From Phycisphaerales bacterium (lineage in GTDB: Bacteria; Planctomycetota; Phycisphaerae; Phycisphaerales; SM1A02): 64,000 nucleotides of DNA. The position numbers and the translations under genes are program-made. Shown piece after piece: positions 7,555 through 16,494 of the stretch (positions within the stretch are counted from its first letter, which is position 1; every line of letters starts with the position of its first letter). Below the pieces are notes generated by a model. That model made no database searches. It saw only the letters and a list, made by a program, of their open reading frames with translations, and was not told where the DNA came from. The stretch covers positions 436,501 through 500,500 of the forward strand of contig JAJDDB010000027.1 of NCBI GenBank assembly GCA_029260575.1, in the 5' to 3' direction.

Positions 7555-9452
7555 TGTTTCACCGCTCCTTTGTCGCTTTTCAGCACACGCTCGACATCGT
7601 CAACAAGATCGTTGACGAGAAAACTCTTGCCGCGCACGCGGTTGATTCCGATGACATCGATCAGGAATTTGGCGCGCAGCAACATGCGAAGTTGACCCAT
7701 GTTGATTTCGGGAACGATGATGCGGTCGTAACGCTGCAGGACATCGCCGAGATTCTTCGGGAACGGGTTGAGATATCGCAGATGCGCGTTTGCAATTTTA
7801 TGACCACGCTCACGCAATCGATTCGCAGCAGTCGTGATGGAACCCTGCGTGCCGCCCCACCCGAGCAACAAAGCTTCACCCGACGCCGGACCGACCACTT
7901 CAAGCGGCGGGATCACACTCTGCAGGCGTTCGATTTTCTCGGCGCGGAGGCGCACCATATGTTCATGATTGGCCGGGTCATATGAAACCTCGCCGGTGAT
8001 GTCCTGTTTTTCAAGACCGCCAACGCGATGTTCCAACCCGGCAGTGCCGGGAACGGCCCACGGCCGCGACAACGTTTCCTCGACGCGCATGTATGGAAGG
8101 TACGGCCCATCGGGATTGTTCGTCTCAGTCGGATGCGTGATTGAAATCGGTTCAAGTGATTCAATGTCCGGCAGTTTCCACGGCTCCGCACCGTTGGCGA
8201 TGTAGCCGTCGGACAGGTAAATGACGGGACACATCGCCCGCACCGAGAGGCGGAATGCTTCAATTGCCATCGTGAAACAATCCGCCGGGCTGGCGGGCGC
8301 GACAACAATGACAGGCGCTTCGCTCGGCCTGCAATACAGCGCCTGCAACAGATCCGCCTGCTCGGTTTTCGTCGGCATACCAGTCGCAGGACCAGCCCGC
8401 TGCACATCAACAATCACCAGCGGCAGTTCGAGCATAACTGCAAGGCCCATTGCTTCAGCTTTGAGCGCGATACCGGGGCCGCTGGTTCCACACATAGCAA
8501 GATCGCCTGCAAACGCAGCGCCGATCGCAGCACAGACAGCCGCGATCTCATCTTCCGCCTGAAACGTGCGCACGCCGAAGTTCTTCATGCGCGCAAGGTG
8601 GTGAAGCAGTTCCGAAGCAGGTGTGATTGGATAGCCCGCATAGAACAAACGTTTCTTTGCCAGTTGCGCCGCAGTTGCGAACCCGATGGCTGTCGCTTCG
8701 TTGCCTGCGATTTTTCGATACGTGCCCGGTTCGAACGTTGCTGGGGCAATGTGAAACCGCGAGGGGAACAGCTCCGCATTCTCGCCGAAGTAGTAGCCTG
8801 CTTTGAGAGCCTTGACATTGATTTCCGCAACGGCTTCGTTGCCTTTGGCATTGAACTTTTTCTCAAGCTCCTGAATCGTCGGCTCCAGCGGACGGTCGTA
8901 CAACCAGTACATGATGCCCAGCGCGAACATGTTGCGACACCGGTCGATGTTCTTCGCGCCCATGCCTGAATCGGCAAGCGATTCACGCGTCAGCCGGCTC
9001 ATCGGCACCTGCACGATTCGATAACTCGATTGCAGCGAATCATCTTCCAGCGGGTTGTATGCATCCGGATAACCACACTTGCGAAGGTTGACTTCCGTAA
9101 ATTCGTCTTCGTTGACGATGACAATGCCGCCGGGCTCGACATCTTCGATGTTTGTCTTGAGCGCTGCGGGGTTCATCGCCACGAGCGCGTTGACCGAATC
9201 GCCGGGTGTGTGAATATCCGAACTTGAGAACTGCAATTGGAAACCGGACACGCCGTAGGTTGTGCCGCGGGGCGCGCGAATTTCAGCCGGGAAGTCGGGG
9301 AATGTTGCAATGTCATTTCCGACGATTGCGGACGTGTCGGTGAAGAACCCGCCGGTGAGCTGCATTCCATCACCGCTGTCACCTGCGAAGCGAATCGCAA
9401 CAGCGTCGATCTGCTGATCTTCAGCCGGCATCTTTGTGTGTGTCGCGGACAT
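7551..9452 (-). CDS. korA: 2-oxoacid:ferredoxin oxidoreductase, fused gamma-alpha subunit
   Basis: 633 residues with the gamma domain first (AIRFAGDSGDGMQLTGGFFT, PAEIRAPRGTTYGVSGFQLQ) and the alpha pyrimidine-binding domain after about residue 230 (YAGYPITPASELLHHLARMK, FQAEDEIAAVCAAIGAAFAG, TSGPGIALKAEAMGLAV). This gamma-alpha order is typical of KorA. It has no fused ferredoxin domain, so a separate ferredoxin is needed and none lies in the window. It starts 111 nt after the pntB stop and may belong to the same transcript. Confidence 0.93.
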   Translation of the reverse strand: MSATHTKMPAEDQQIDAVAIRFAGDSGDGMQLTGGFFTDTSAIVGNDIATFPDFPAEIRAPRGTTYGVSGFQLQFSSSDIHTPGDSVNALVAMNPAALKTNIEDVEPGGIVIVNEDEFTEVNLRKCGYPDAYNPLEDDSLQSSYRIVQVPMSRLTRESLADSGMGAKNIDRCRNMFALGIMYWLYDRPLEPTIQELEKKFNAKGNEAVAEINVKALKAGYYFGENAELFPSRFHIAPATFEPGTYRKIAGNEATAIGFATAAQLAKKRLFYAGYPITPASELLHHLARMKNFGVRTFQAEDEIAAVCAAIGAAFAGDLAMCGTSGPGIALKAEAMGLAVMLELPLVIVDVQRAGPATGMPTKTEQADLLQALYCRPSEAPVIVVAPASPADCFTMAIEAFRLSVRAMCPVIYLSDGYIANGAEPWKLPDIESLEPISITHPTETNNPDGPYLPYMRVEETLSRPWAVPGTAGLEHRVGGLEKQDITGEVSYDPANHEHMVRLRAEKIERLQSVIPPLEVVGPASGEALLLGWGGTQGSITTAANRLRERGHKIANAHLRYLNPFPKNLGDVLQRYDRIIVPEINMGQLRMLLRAKFLIDVIGINRVRGKSFLVNDLVDDVERVLKSDKGAVKQ

Positions 9453-9483
9453 GACTGCTCGCTTCTATACGCCCTGCTGCTTC

Positions 9484-9498
9484 GCAGCATCATGCTGC
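9484..9498. promoter_or_regulatory. Small inverted repeat in the pntB-korA gap
   Basis: GCAGCA, a 3-nt loop, then TGCTGC. It lies about 32 nt upstream of the korA start. It could form a short mRNA hairpin between pntB and korA, but there is no T-run, so it is a poor terminator. Role unknown. Confidence 0.25.
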
Positions 9499-9563
9499 TC
9501 GATACCGTTATTCTACCGCGCTGCTGAGCCGAGACACGCAGAATCACCAGACTGCAGCATGAA

Positions 9564-10991
9564 TCACAACTCCTTGATGGCAGCTACAAGCTCAACCACC
9601 GCCTGCTTGCCGTCGCCGAAGTACATCAGGCAATTGTCTGCTGCAAAAAGAGGATTGGGAATGCCCGCAAACCCCGGGCTCAGCGAGCGTTTAATGACGA
9701 TTACCGTGCGGGCTTTGTCCACATCAATAATCGGCATGCCCGCAATCGGACTGCTCGGATTGGTGCGCGCATCAGGATTGACGACATCGTTAGCCCCCAG
9801 CACAATCGCCACATCTGTCTGCGCCATCATTGTGTTGATGTCATCCATCTCCTTGAGCAGGTCGTATGGCACATCTGCCTCGGCAAGCAATACATTCATA
9901 TGTCCCGGCATGCGGCCGGCCACGGGATGAATGCCGAAATACACCTTGCAGCCGCGCTTCTCAAGATGATTCATGAGATCGCGCACCGCGTGCTGCGCCT
10001 GGGCCACAGCCATGCCATAGCCGGGGACGATGACGACCTGCTGCGCCGATTCCAGAAGCATTGCGACTTCATCTGCGCTGGTCGATTTGACCTTGCCGCC
10101 ATACACCTCATCTGCAGATTGCTTGACGCCGCCTTCAGCCATCGCGCCGAACAGCACATTGGTGAGTGTCCGGTTCATCGCTTTGCACATGATTGCAGTC
10201 AGAATCAAACCTGACGCCCCGACCAGTGCGCCAGCGACGACCAGAATAGTGTTGCTGATGACAAAACCCGTGGCCGCAGCGGCAAGGCCGGAATACGAAT
10301 TCAGCAGCGCGATCACGACCGGCATGTCCGCCCCGCCGATCGGTGTGACGAGAAACACGCCAAGCACCAGTGAAACTGCAACGATGACCCAATAGAGCCA
10401 GTGCAGTTCGCCGACGTTGATCATGAATCCGAGGGCGAGCAGCACCGCAATCATCGCCAAAGTACCGTTGACAATGCGCTGGCCTGGTACGACCCACTTG
10501 TCGATATACCAATGCTCCATCAACTTGCCGCAAGCGATGATCGAGCCGCTGAATGTGATTGAACCGATTATGCCGGAGGCTACGGTTGCAATGAGCATGG
10601 ACAGCGGAATAAATGTGCGCAGATCAGTTTCGGTCGTCTCAGCAATCGGGCCGAATTCTTGCAGTGTTTCGGCCAGCGCCGCGCCAGCCACAATAAATGA
10701 CGCCAATCCACCAAGCCCGTTGAACAAACCGACAAGCTGCGGCATTGCGGTCATCTTGATGCGCGTCGCAAGAATCACGCCAGCGATTGACCCGATCACA
10801 AGCCCACCGATGATCCATTCCCATCCGATGATCCTGGCATCAATCAGCGTGACAATGACTGCAATGAACATGCCCAGCGCGCCAAGCATGTTGCCACGCA
10901 CCGCTGTTCGCGGGTGCGTCAGGCCCTTGATGGCGAAGTACAGCAGGATTGCTGCCAGCAGATAGAACACGTTGCGGAGTTCGGGCGACAC
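9564..10991 (-). CDS. pntB: NAD(P) transhydrogenase subunit beta
   Basis: Membrane and NADP(H)-binding subunit of the proton-translocating transhydrogenase. The first two thirds are transmembrane helices (VFYLLAAILLYFAIKG, IIGSITFSGSIIACGKLM). The C-terminal dIII domain has VVIVPGYGMAVAQAQHAVRD, VYFGIHPVAGRMPGHMNVLL and GANDVVNPDARTNP, the family signatures. The GTG at 10991 is preferred to the longer frame (to 11165), which would run through pntAb; AAGGA lies about 10 nt upstream and the pntAb stop is 4 nt away. 475 residues is normal. Confidence 0.93.
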   Translation of the reverse strand: MSPELRNVFYLLAAILLYFAIKGLTHPRTAVRGNMLGALGMFIAVIVTLIDARIIGWEWIIGGLVIGSIAGVILATRIKMTAMPQLVGLFNGLGGLASFIVAGAALAETLQEFGPIAETTETDLRTFIPLSMLIATVASGIIGSITFSGSIIACGKLMEHWYIDKWVVPGQRIVNGTLAMIAVLLALGFMINVGELHWLYWVIVAVSLVLGVFLVTPIGGADMPVVIALLNSYSGLAAAATGFVISNTILVVAGALVGASGLILTAIMCKAMNRTLTNVLFGAMAEGGVKQSADEVYGGKVKSTSADEVAMLLESAQQVVIVPGYGMAVAQAQHAVRDLMNHLEKRGCKVYFGIHPVAGRMPGHMNVLLAEADVPYDLLKEMDDINTMMAQTDVAIVLGANDVVNPDARTNPSSPIAGMPIIDVDKARTVIVIKRSLSPGFAGIPNPLFAADNCLMYFGDGKQAVVELVAAIKEL

Positions 10992-10995
10992 CGAT

Positions 10996-11280
10996 TCAGT
11001 CCTTCCGCTTGAACATTGCAAGCATGCGATGAGTGACAAGGAAGCCGCCAACGACATTGATGGTGGCGAAGATGACAGCAATCGTGCCAAGCAGCGTGGT
11101 CCAGACAGTTGCTTCATACCCAGCAGACACGAGCGCGCCGACCAGTGTGATACCCGAAATCGCATTCGATCCGGACATCAGCGGCGTGTGCAACGTCGGC
11201 GGCACTTTCGTAATGACTTCAAAGCCGACAATGATCGCCAGCACAAAAATTGTCAGCAGCAGAACCAGCATCACAGTCAC
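10996..11280 (-). CDS. pntAb: NAD(P) transhydrogenase alpha subunit, membrane part
   Basis: 94 residues with three hydrophobic helices (MLVLLLTIFVLAIIVGFEVI, then ISGITLVGALVSAG and GTIAVIFATINVVGGF) and the conserved PPTLHTPLMSGSNAISG. This is the second half of PntA in organisms with a split alpha subunit. Its ATG overlaps the pntAa stop by 4 nt. Confidence 0.93.
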   Translation of the reverse strand: MTVMLVLLLTIFVLAIIVGFEVITKVPPTLHTPLMSGSNAISGITLVGALVSAGYEATVWTTLLGTIAVIFATINVVGGFLVTHRMLAMFKRKD

Positions 11281-12473
11281 GACTGTTCTCCTTCTGCTGT
11301 TTGAGCCGCAGCCTGCAACGGCTGCAGACCGAATATCTCACGGACGCGCGGATGCGCGATCTGCCGATCGCGCACCAACAGAGTGCCGGCAACTATCTCA
11401 TCAGACGTGTCAATATTGAGCGCGCCGTCCTGCACGATCAGCTTCAGGAATGCTGCGATGTTTCGCGCGTACATCTGCGACGCATCACGGGCTGCCATGC
11501 CCGGCAGGTTGGTGATGCCGACGATTGTCACGCCGCCGGAATCTATTATTTCATTGGGCTGCGTGAGTTCGCAGTTGCCGCCGCGCTCTGCTGCAAGATC
11601 GACAATGACCGAGCCGGGTTTCATGCGCCGCACCATCTCAGCAGTCACCAGTTTCGGCGCTGCCCTGCCGGGCACTGCTGCTGTTGTAATGACCACATCT
11701 GCATTGGCGACCGCGTTGGACATCGCCTGCTTTTGGAGATCAAGCGCATCCTGCGACATTTCTTTTGCGTAGCCACCTTTGTCTTCCGCCTGTGCCGTTT
11801 CCACTTCGACTTCGAGAAACGATGCGCCCAATGATTCGATCTGTTCCTTTACCGCCGGCCGAATGTCGAACGCTTGAACAACCGCGCCCAAACGACGCGC
11901 TGTCGCGATTGCCTGCAAACCTGCCACACCAGCGCCAATGACAAACACTTTCGCAGGTTGAATCGTCCCTGCTGCGGTCATCATCATCGGGAACAGCTTG
12001 GGCAGTTTCTCCGCTGCGATGATCACCGCCATATATCCGCCGATGTTCGCCTGCGAGGAAAGCACATCCATCGCCTGGGCCCGGGTGATGCGCGGGACCA
12101 GCTCCAGCGCGAATCCTGTGACTCCGGTCTCGGCAAGTTCTTCGATCACCGCCTTGTCTGTCATCGGCTCCATCAACCCGACTATGATCTGCTCCGGCTT
12201 CACATGTGACAGATCGGCCCGCCCATGTTCGGAGTCGGCGCCAAATGTTCGGACCTGCGCGATAATGTCTGCTCGGCGAAAAATCTCCGCCCTGTCACGG
12301 ACAATTTCCGCACCTGCCTCGGTATAGTGTTCATCCGTGAAACCCGCAGATGCTCCCGCTCCGGATTCAATAATGACATCCAGATTGAGCTTCTTCAGCG
12401 CTGCAAAGGCAGCCGGGGCGACAGCAACTCGACGTTCTCCGGGAAATCGTTCATGCGGAATGCCGAGAATCAT
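11277..12473 (-). CDS. pntAa: NAD(P) transhydrogenase alpha subunit, NAD-binding part
   Basis: dI domain, related to alanine dehydrogenase. Seen: GIPHERFPGERRVAVAPAAF at the start, EQIIVGLMEP, AQAMDVLSSQANIGGYMAVI, the NAD-binding Rossmann motif VFVIGAGVAGLQAIATARRL, and VITTAAVPGRAAPKLV. The start at 12473 is set by family alignment; the frame is open to 12617 but the extra residues are atypical. 398 residues. First gene of the leftward pnt cluster; a candidate promoter lies about 60-90 nt upstream. Confidence 0.93.
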   Translation of the reverse strand: MILGIPHERFPGERRVAVAPAAFAALKKLNLDVIIESGAGASAGFTDEHYTEAGAEIVRDRAEIFRRADIIAQVRTFGADSEHGRADLSHVKPEQIIVGLMEPMTDKAVIEELAETGVTGFALELVPRITRAQAMDVLSSQANIGGYMAVIIAAEKLPKLFPMMMTAAGTIQPAKVFVIGAGVAGLQAIATARRLGAVVQAFDIRPAVKEQIESLGASFLEVEVETAQAEDKGGYAKEMSQDALDLQKQAMSNAVANADVVITTAAVPGRAAPKLVTAEMVRRMKPGSVIVDLAAERGGNCELTQPNEIIDSGGVTIVGITNLPGMAARDASQMYARNIAAFLKLIVQDGALNIDTSDEIVAGTLLVRDRQIAHPRVREIFGLQPLQAAAQTAEGEQS

Positions 12474-12531
12474 GCGCCGTCCATTTCTATATTGCACCCG
12501 GTCTTGAACACCGCAATGCTGCGAGAATCGC

Positions 12532-12560
12532 ATATGAGACAAGTTTTGCGGTCGTGTCAA
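12532..12560 (-). promoter_or_regulatory. Candidate sigma-70 type promoter for pntAa
   Basis: On the minus strand, TTGACA (12560-12555), a 17-nt spacer, then TCATAT (12537-12532). The -35 is perfect and the -10 is weak (3 of 6). The spacing and position, about 60 nt upstream of the ATG, support it. Confidence 0.4.
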
Positions 12561-12688
12561 GCAATTTGAAGATTCGCGCGCAGGATGGAGCCTCGCTCTG
12601 CCGTACAGTAGAATCAAGCTGTCAGATCCGAAGTCAGGGCGTGGTGGTCGGTCCTGGACGATCCGGCTCTAACGGGGAACACTGCCCA

Positions 12689-14401
12689 ATGGCCTATCTG
12701 GAAGTTCGAACACAACAAGGCAATAAGCGCCTGCAACTCGATCGCAAGCCCATTACCGTCGGCCGGTTTCCGGACAACGTTGTGGTGCTGCATGACGATC
12801 GCGCCAGCCGCCACCACTGCGTGATCGAGCCGCACAACGGCGGCTACCAGATCCGCGATCTCGGCTCGCGCAACGGCACCAAACTCAACACCGAAAAGGT
12901 GGACAGCAAGCCGCTGAACAACGGTGATATTGTCCGTGTGGGCGGCGCGGAGCTGCGATTTATTGATCCTGCGCTCCAGACTCCGAGCGAACAACCCAAG
13001 ACAACGGAAGTCGCCGCGGCTGCGCTGGGCGCACAGGATTATCTCAAACAGGAAACGCTTGACATTGACCTGTCTGATGAAGTCGGCAACGTCCGAACGG
13101 GTTATGAAAATCAACTGTACGAACTCTGCGATGGTGCAATCGAGAAACCTTTCGATGACAACGACATCGCGCTTGTGGATATGCGCGGCGCAACCGTACA
13201 CCAAGCCACGGCAGGCGGTATTGAATCCGGCTCCGGCGAAGAGCCGGGCGAAGGTATACGCGCGTTTCGATTGTTGCTTCTGACCGCGTTTCGAACTCGC
13301 GCCACCGACCTGCACCTTGAACCGCAGGTGGAAGGTGCGCTGTGCAGACTTCGCGTTGATGGATACATGCTCAAGGCTGCGAACCTCAACCTGAACCTCT
13401 TCAAACGCATCCTCGGTGTGGTCAAAATCCTCTGCGAGATTGAAACCAGCCAAAAATCAACCGTGCAGGACGGCCACTTTTCCGTGATGGTCAAAGGGCG
13501 GCGCGTCGATTACCGCGTCAGCCTCACCCCGGCGATGCACGGCCAGAAGCTTGTTATTCGTGTGCTGGACACAGCCAACGCGCCCAGCCGTCTGCATGAA
13601 CTCGGCCTCATTCCGTGGATGTACGAAAAGCTGCGCAACATCGCCATGAAGGATTCCGGCTTGCTGCTTGCCTGCGGGCCGACCGGCAGCGGCAAGACAA
13701 CAACGCTGTATTCATGTCTTCGCGAAATCAATGTCGAGCGACGAAATGCCATCACAATCGAAGACCCGGTCGAGTATTACCTGGAAGGCAGCACGCAGAT
13801 TCCCGTCGATCCCAAACAGGGCGCGACCTTCGCAAACATCCTGCGCTCGGTGCTGCGGCAGGATCCTGATGTGATTTTCGTCGGCGAGATTCGGGATATC
13901 GAAACGGCAACAGTCGCCATGCAGGCCGCAATGACCGGACACCTTGTCTACACAACCGTCCACGCAAAAGATTCAATCGGCGCAATCTTCCGATTGCTCG
14001 ATCTTGGCGTCGAAAATTACCTCGTCGCCAACGCACTGAACATGATCATGGCACAGCGTCTGGTGCGCACACTTTGCGATGATTGCAAGAAGACAGTCAC
14101 GCCCACGCCGACGCAGCTCATTAAGCTCGGAAAGTCAGTCGGCGGCGCACCCGATATTTATTCGCCGGTAGGTTGTCGAACATGTCTGCGCACAGGGTAC
14201 CGTGGCAGGCGCGCGATCTTCGAACTGCTTGAAATCAACGATGCCATTCGAGATCAGATCCTCAAGACGCCGACCATTCAAGGCATACGCGAGATTGCCA
14301 CGCAAGGTTTATTCATGACGCTGCAACGGTACGGCTCGCATCTCGTGCTCGACGGATCAACCGCAATGGAAGAACTCGAACGCGTGGCAGTGTCGGAATG
14401 A
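12689..14401 (+). CDS. FHA-domain type II/IV secretion ATPase (GspE/PilB family)
   Basis: Residues 1-95 form a forkhead-associated domain (ITVGRFPDNVVVLHDD, RASRHHCVIE, IRDLGSRNGTKLN), a phosphothreonine reader. Residues about 200-560 are a GspE-type ATPase: the Walker A motif GPTGSGKTTTLYS near residue 330, EDPVEYYLEG, Asp and His boxes LRQDPDVIFVGEIRD and TGHLVYTTVHAKD, and a zinc site CDDC...CRTCLRTGYRGR. The usual GspE N-terminal domain is replaced by FHA, suggesting control by a Ser/Thr kinase. The ATG at 12689 (GGGGAAC upstream) fits the FHA start. It lies away from the pilus operon at 24-37 kb. Confidence 0.9.
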   Translation: MAYLEVRTQQGNKRLQLDRKPITVGRFPDNVVVLHDDRASRHHCVIEPHNGGYQIRDLGSRNGTKLNTEKVDSKPLNNGDIVRVGGAELRFIDPALQTPSEQPKTTEVAAAALGAQDYLKQETLDIDLSDEVGNVRTGYENQLYELCDGAIEKPFDDNDIALVDMRGATVHQATAGGIESGSGEEPGEGIRAFRLLLLTAFRTRATDLHLEPQVEGALCRLRVDGYMLKAANLNLNLFKRILGVVKILCEIETSQKSTVQDGHFSVMVKGRRVDYRVSLTPAMHGQKLVIRVLDTANAPSRLHELGLIPWMYEKLRNIAMKDSGLLLACGPTGSGKTTTLYSCLREINVERRNAITIEDPVEYYLEGSTQIPVDPKQGATFANILRSVLRQDPDVIFVGEIRDIETATVAMQAAMTGHLVYTTVHAKDSIGAIFRLLDLGVENYLVANALNMIMAQRLVRTLCDDCKKTVTPTPTQLIKLGKSVGGAPDIYSPVGCRTCLRTGYRGRRAIFELLEINDAIRDQILKTPTIQGIREIATQGLFMTLQRYGSHLVLDGSTAMEELERVAVSE

Positions 14402-14844
14402 CCTGCATTGCTGACCAATGTCGGTTGGCCACGGCGGTTGATCGAATTCAATCTGAGACAATCGAGAAGCTGATCGATATTGATGGGGCAATAGTCGCAG
14501 TTCTCGAACAGGACAGCACGGTAATTGCCGCCGCTGGTCTCGACCCACGAGGCACGGCGGTCACGCCGAATGAACCGGTACTGATTCTCGGTATGACAAC
14601 CACTCTTGCACACGATGAAGCCTTGCTCAAATTCCTATTCAGCCACCTGCCGACCCCGAAGCCGGCTCGTGTGCTTGCAATGTGCGATCCGCTGGATGCG
14701 GCCGGGCTTGCCTGCCTCGACGCCCTGGGGTTCAAGCCGGCCGGTGTCATGCCGTATTTCGAGTTGGGAGGGGGCATTGTGGACTATGTTTCGGGATATC
14801 GAGATGCCACTGGGTCGGTTCTGGAACTGGCACGGCCGATCTGA
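14398..14844 (+). CDS. Hypothetical protein, weakly GNAT-like
   Basis: 148 residues; the ATG overlaps the upstream ATPase stop by 4 nt, so the two are coupled. The second half (ARVLAMCDPLDAAGLACLDA, LGFKPAGVMPYFELGGG) looks like the final helix and strand of a GNAT fold, and the first half could supply the central sheet, but the acetyl-CoA motif is not clear. Alternatively an unrelated small alpha/beta protein. Partner role with the FHA-ATPase is inferred only from coupling. Confidence 0.6.
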   Translation: MTCIADQCRLATAVDRIQSETIEKLIDIDGAIVAVLEQDSTVIAAAGLDPRGTAVTPNEPVLILGMTTTLAHDEALLKFLFSHLPTPKPARVLAMCDPLDAAGLACLDALGFKPAGVMPYFELGGGIVDYVSGYRDATGSVLELARPI

Positions 14845-14916
14845 GTCACAATATGCAGTTTGTCGGCTGCCGCGTGAGGTGCTACACTGCCCGACTTTTC
14901 CCCGGAGCCCTACGCC

Positions 14917-15240
14917 ATGGCCGATGCGATAGCACCCAACAATGACGTGACGTTCACAATTGCCAAACCGCCGCGTCGTGAAGCGGAACGCAAGACAATT
15001 CAGCGTCTCATGCGTCTGCAGCCGGATGTGCAGCGCGGCCTCAACAAGCTCGCCCGCAAGCGCAAGCTCCACGACAACCGCTACGTCACTCGGGCTGGCG
15101 TCGACTGGGTTATTCGAGTCAAGACGACAAAGCTCACCCGCGTTGAACCCGGTGAAACGTTTACCATCCGCGTGACGCCCCAGATCATCAACGACATCAA
15201 AAGCGTTGAGAAGTATCTCGACGCCAAGATCGCAAGCTGA
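14917..15240 (+). CDS. Small basic hypothetical protein
   Basis: 107 residues, rich in Arg and Lys (PPRREAERKTIQRLMRLQPD, LARKRKLHDNRYVTRAGVDW). GGAG lies 9 nt before the ATG. The C-terminal third (TKLTRVEPGETFTIRVTPQI) is beta-like. No family recognised; the charge suggests nucleic-acid binding but nothing proves it. Followed by a good terminator. Confidence 0.55.
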   Translation: MADAIAPNNDVTFTIAKPPRREAERKTIQRLMRLQPDVQRGLNKLARKRKLHDNRYVTRAGVDWVIRVKTTKLTRVEPGETFTIRVTPQIINDIKSVEKYLDAKIAS

Positions 15241-15276
15241 GAATATATTCTCTTGCCCCCGATTCGAATCCATTTG

Positions 15277-15302
15277 CCCACGGCTCTGCCGTGGGTTTCT
15301 TC
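15277..15302 (+). terminator. Rho-independent terminator
   Basis: Perfect 8-bp stem CCCACGGC / GCCGTGGG with loop TCT, followed by TTTCTTC. It lies 36 nt after the stop of the 107-residue gene and touches the end of the convergent NUDIX gene. Confidence 0.85.
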
Positions 15303-15954
15303 ATGCGCGAAGCAATTTCACCATCTGCCGCGCAATCGGCGTCATCGGTTTCGGCCAATCGCCCACTGCGCACCACCGTATTTCATCGTACTCACCACTC
15401 GACAGATCAACAGCCGAGTCGCTCGTCCGCACATCAAACACAATCTCCCAGCAGCGCAGCACCTCGTCATACAACAACGCGATCGGCATCGGCGGCGCAT
15501 CGCTCCGCAAGCCCGTTTCCTCGCGTAACTCAGCAGTGATGACATCATCCGGCTCGCGCCCCGGTTCGACAACACCTCCCGGCGCGAATTCCCACATCCC
15601 GCCGTACGCATTCACCCAATGCGCGCGCTTGCCAAGCAGCAGCGATTCGGCGTCGCGTCGAGTGAATGCCTTGACACCCAGTGATCGCACGCCGAGGTCG
15701 AAATCGTCATCCTGCACAGCGTGATATCGATACGCGCAGTCCGCCACGTGCAGCACCGCCCCGCCGTAGCCGTTTCGATGCACACCAATGACATGCGTCA
15801 GCCGGCCGTCATGCAAAGCAGGATTCGCAGCGCATCGCTCCCGCCATCGCTGTTTTATGGCGTCGAACAACGCCGCGTCACCTCCCGGCACGAACAGTTG
15901 ATCCTGCATCTGCAGCACCGCCGGCCGACGAAGATGAATAACACGTGTATTCAC
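15301..15954 (-). CDS. NUDIX hydrolase
   Basis: Predicted to hydrolyse a nucleoside-diphosphate-linked substrate. The C-terminal half carries a NUDIX box, GGVVEPGREPDDVITA then ELREETGL. The metal-binding ELREETG core is kept, but two classic positions differ (R for the first Glu, A for the Arg). The N-terminal half (THVIGVHRNGYGGAVLHVAD) is shared by a NUDIX subfamily with a long leader. The start is uncertain: GTG at 15954 is favoured because it leaves room for the divergent gene at 16011; ATGs at 15909 and 16038 are alternatives. Confidence 0.8.
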   Translation of the reverse strand: MNTRVIHLRRPAVLQMQDQLFVPGGDAALFDAIKQRWRERCAANPALHDGRLTHVIGVHRNGYGGAVLHVADCAYRYHAVQDDDFDLGVRSLGVKAFTRRDAESLLLGKRAHWVNAYGGMWEFAPGGVVEPGREPDDVITAELREETGLRSDAPPMPIALLYDEVLRCWEIVFDVRTSDSAVDLSSGEYDEIRWCAVGDWPKPMTPIARQMVKLLRA

Positions 15955-16010
15955 GAAGTAATCCGAATTGATGGCAGCAAGCTGATTCCGATCAGCACTA
16001 CCATACCAAT

Positions 16011-16475
16011 GTGCCAATCGACTCCTACACCTCCGCATGTTTCGATTGCCGATATCCGCTTGATGGACTTCATTCGACAGATTGTCCGGAATGCGGTCGG
16101 CCGTTTGATCTCGATGACGCCGCCACGTTCAATCGTGTCCTCAGCGACCCGGTCAAGATCACCGTCCGCATGATCAGCGACGCCGTCACGCTGCGACTGC
16201 ATCTGGAGAATGAGGGCATTCCCACGGCGCTCATTGAACAGTCCGGCGGCGTCATCATGTACGCACCGCTGCCCATGGCCGGGTTGTATGTCAACCGCCG
16301 TGACAAAGACATCGCCAGCGAACTCATGGCAGAGTTTGATGGTGGACAGGCTGCTGTCGTTGACCCGGACCTCGACTGGATCTGCCCGAACTGCAGCGAA
16401 CAGATCGAGGGACAGTTCAACACGTGCTGGAACTGCGGACAGGAACGCAACGCTGAACATGCAACCGGCGGCTGA
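16011..16475 (+). CDS. Zinc-ribbon protein with DUF2007-like domain
   Basis: 154 residues. An N-terminal ribbon (CFDCRYPLDGLHSTDCPECG) and a C-terminal ribbon (CPNCSEQIEGQFNTCWNCGQ) flank a domain like DUF2007 (EGIPTALIEQSGGVIMYAPL), which is annotated elsewhere as a putative signal-transducing domain. The GTG at 16011 is used because an overlapping ATG is in another frame. It ends 19 nt before the convergent aldehyde dehydrogenase gene. Confidence 0.7.
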   Translation: MPIDSYTSACFDCRYPLDGLHSTDCPECGRPFDLDDAATFNRVLSDPVKITVRMISDAVTLRLHLENEGIPTALIEQSGGVIMYAPLPMAGLYVNRRDKDIASELMAEFDGGQAAVVDPDLDWICPNCSEQIEGQFNTCWNCGQERNAEHATGG

Positions 16476-16494
16476 ATCCGCCGATTCACCGTGG

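Noticed and set aside
12614-13453. 279-residue minus-strand frame
   Set aside because: Antisense to the FHA-ATPase, whose motifs are complete.
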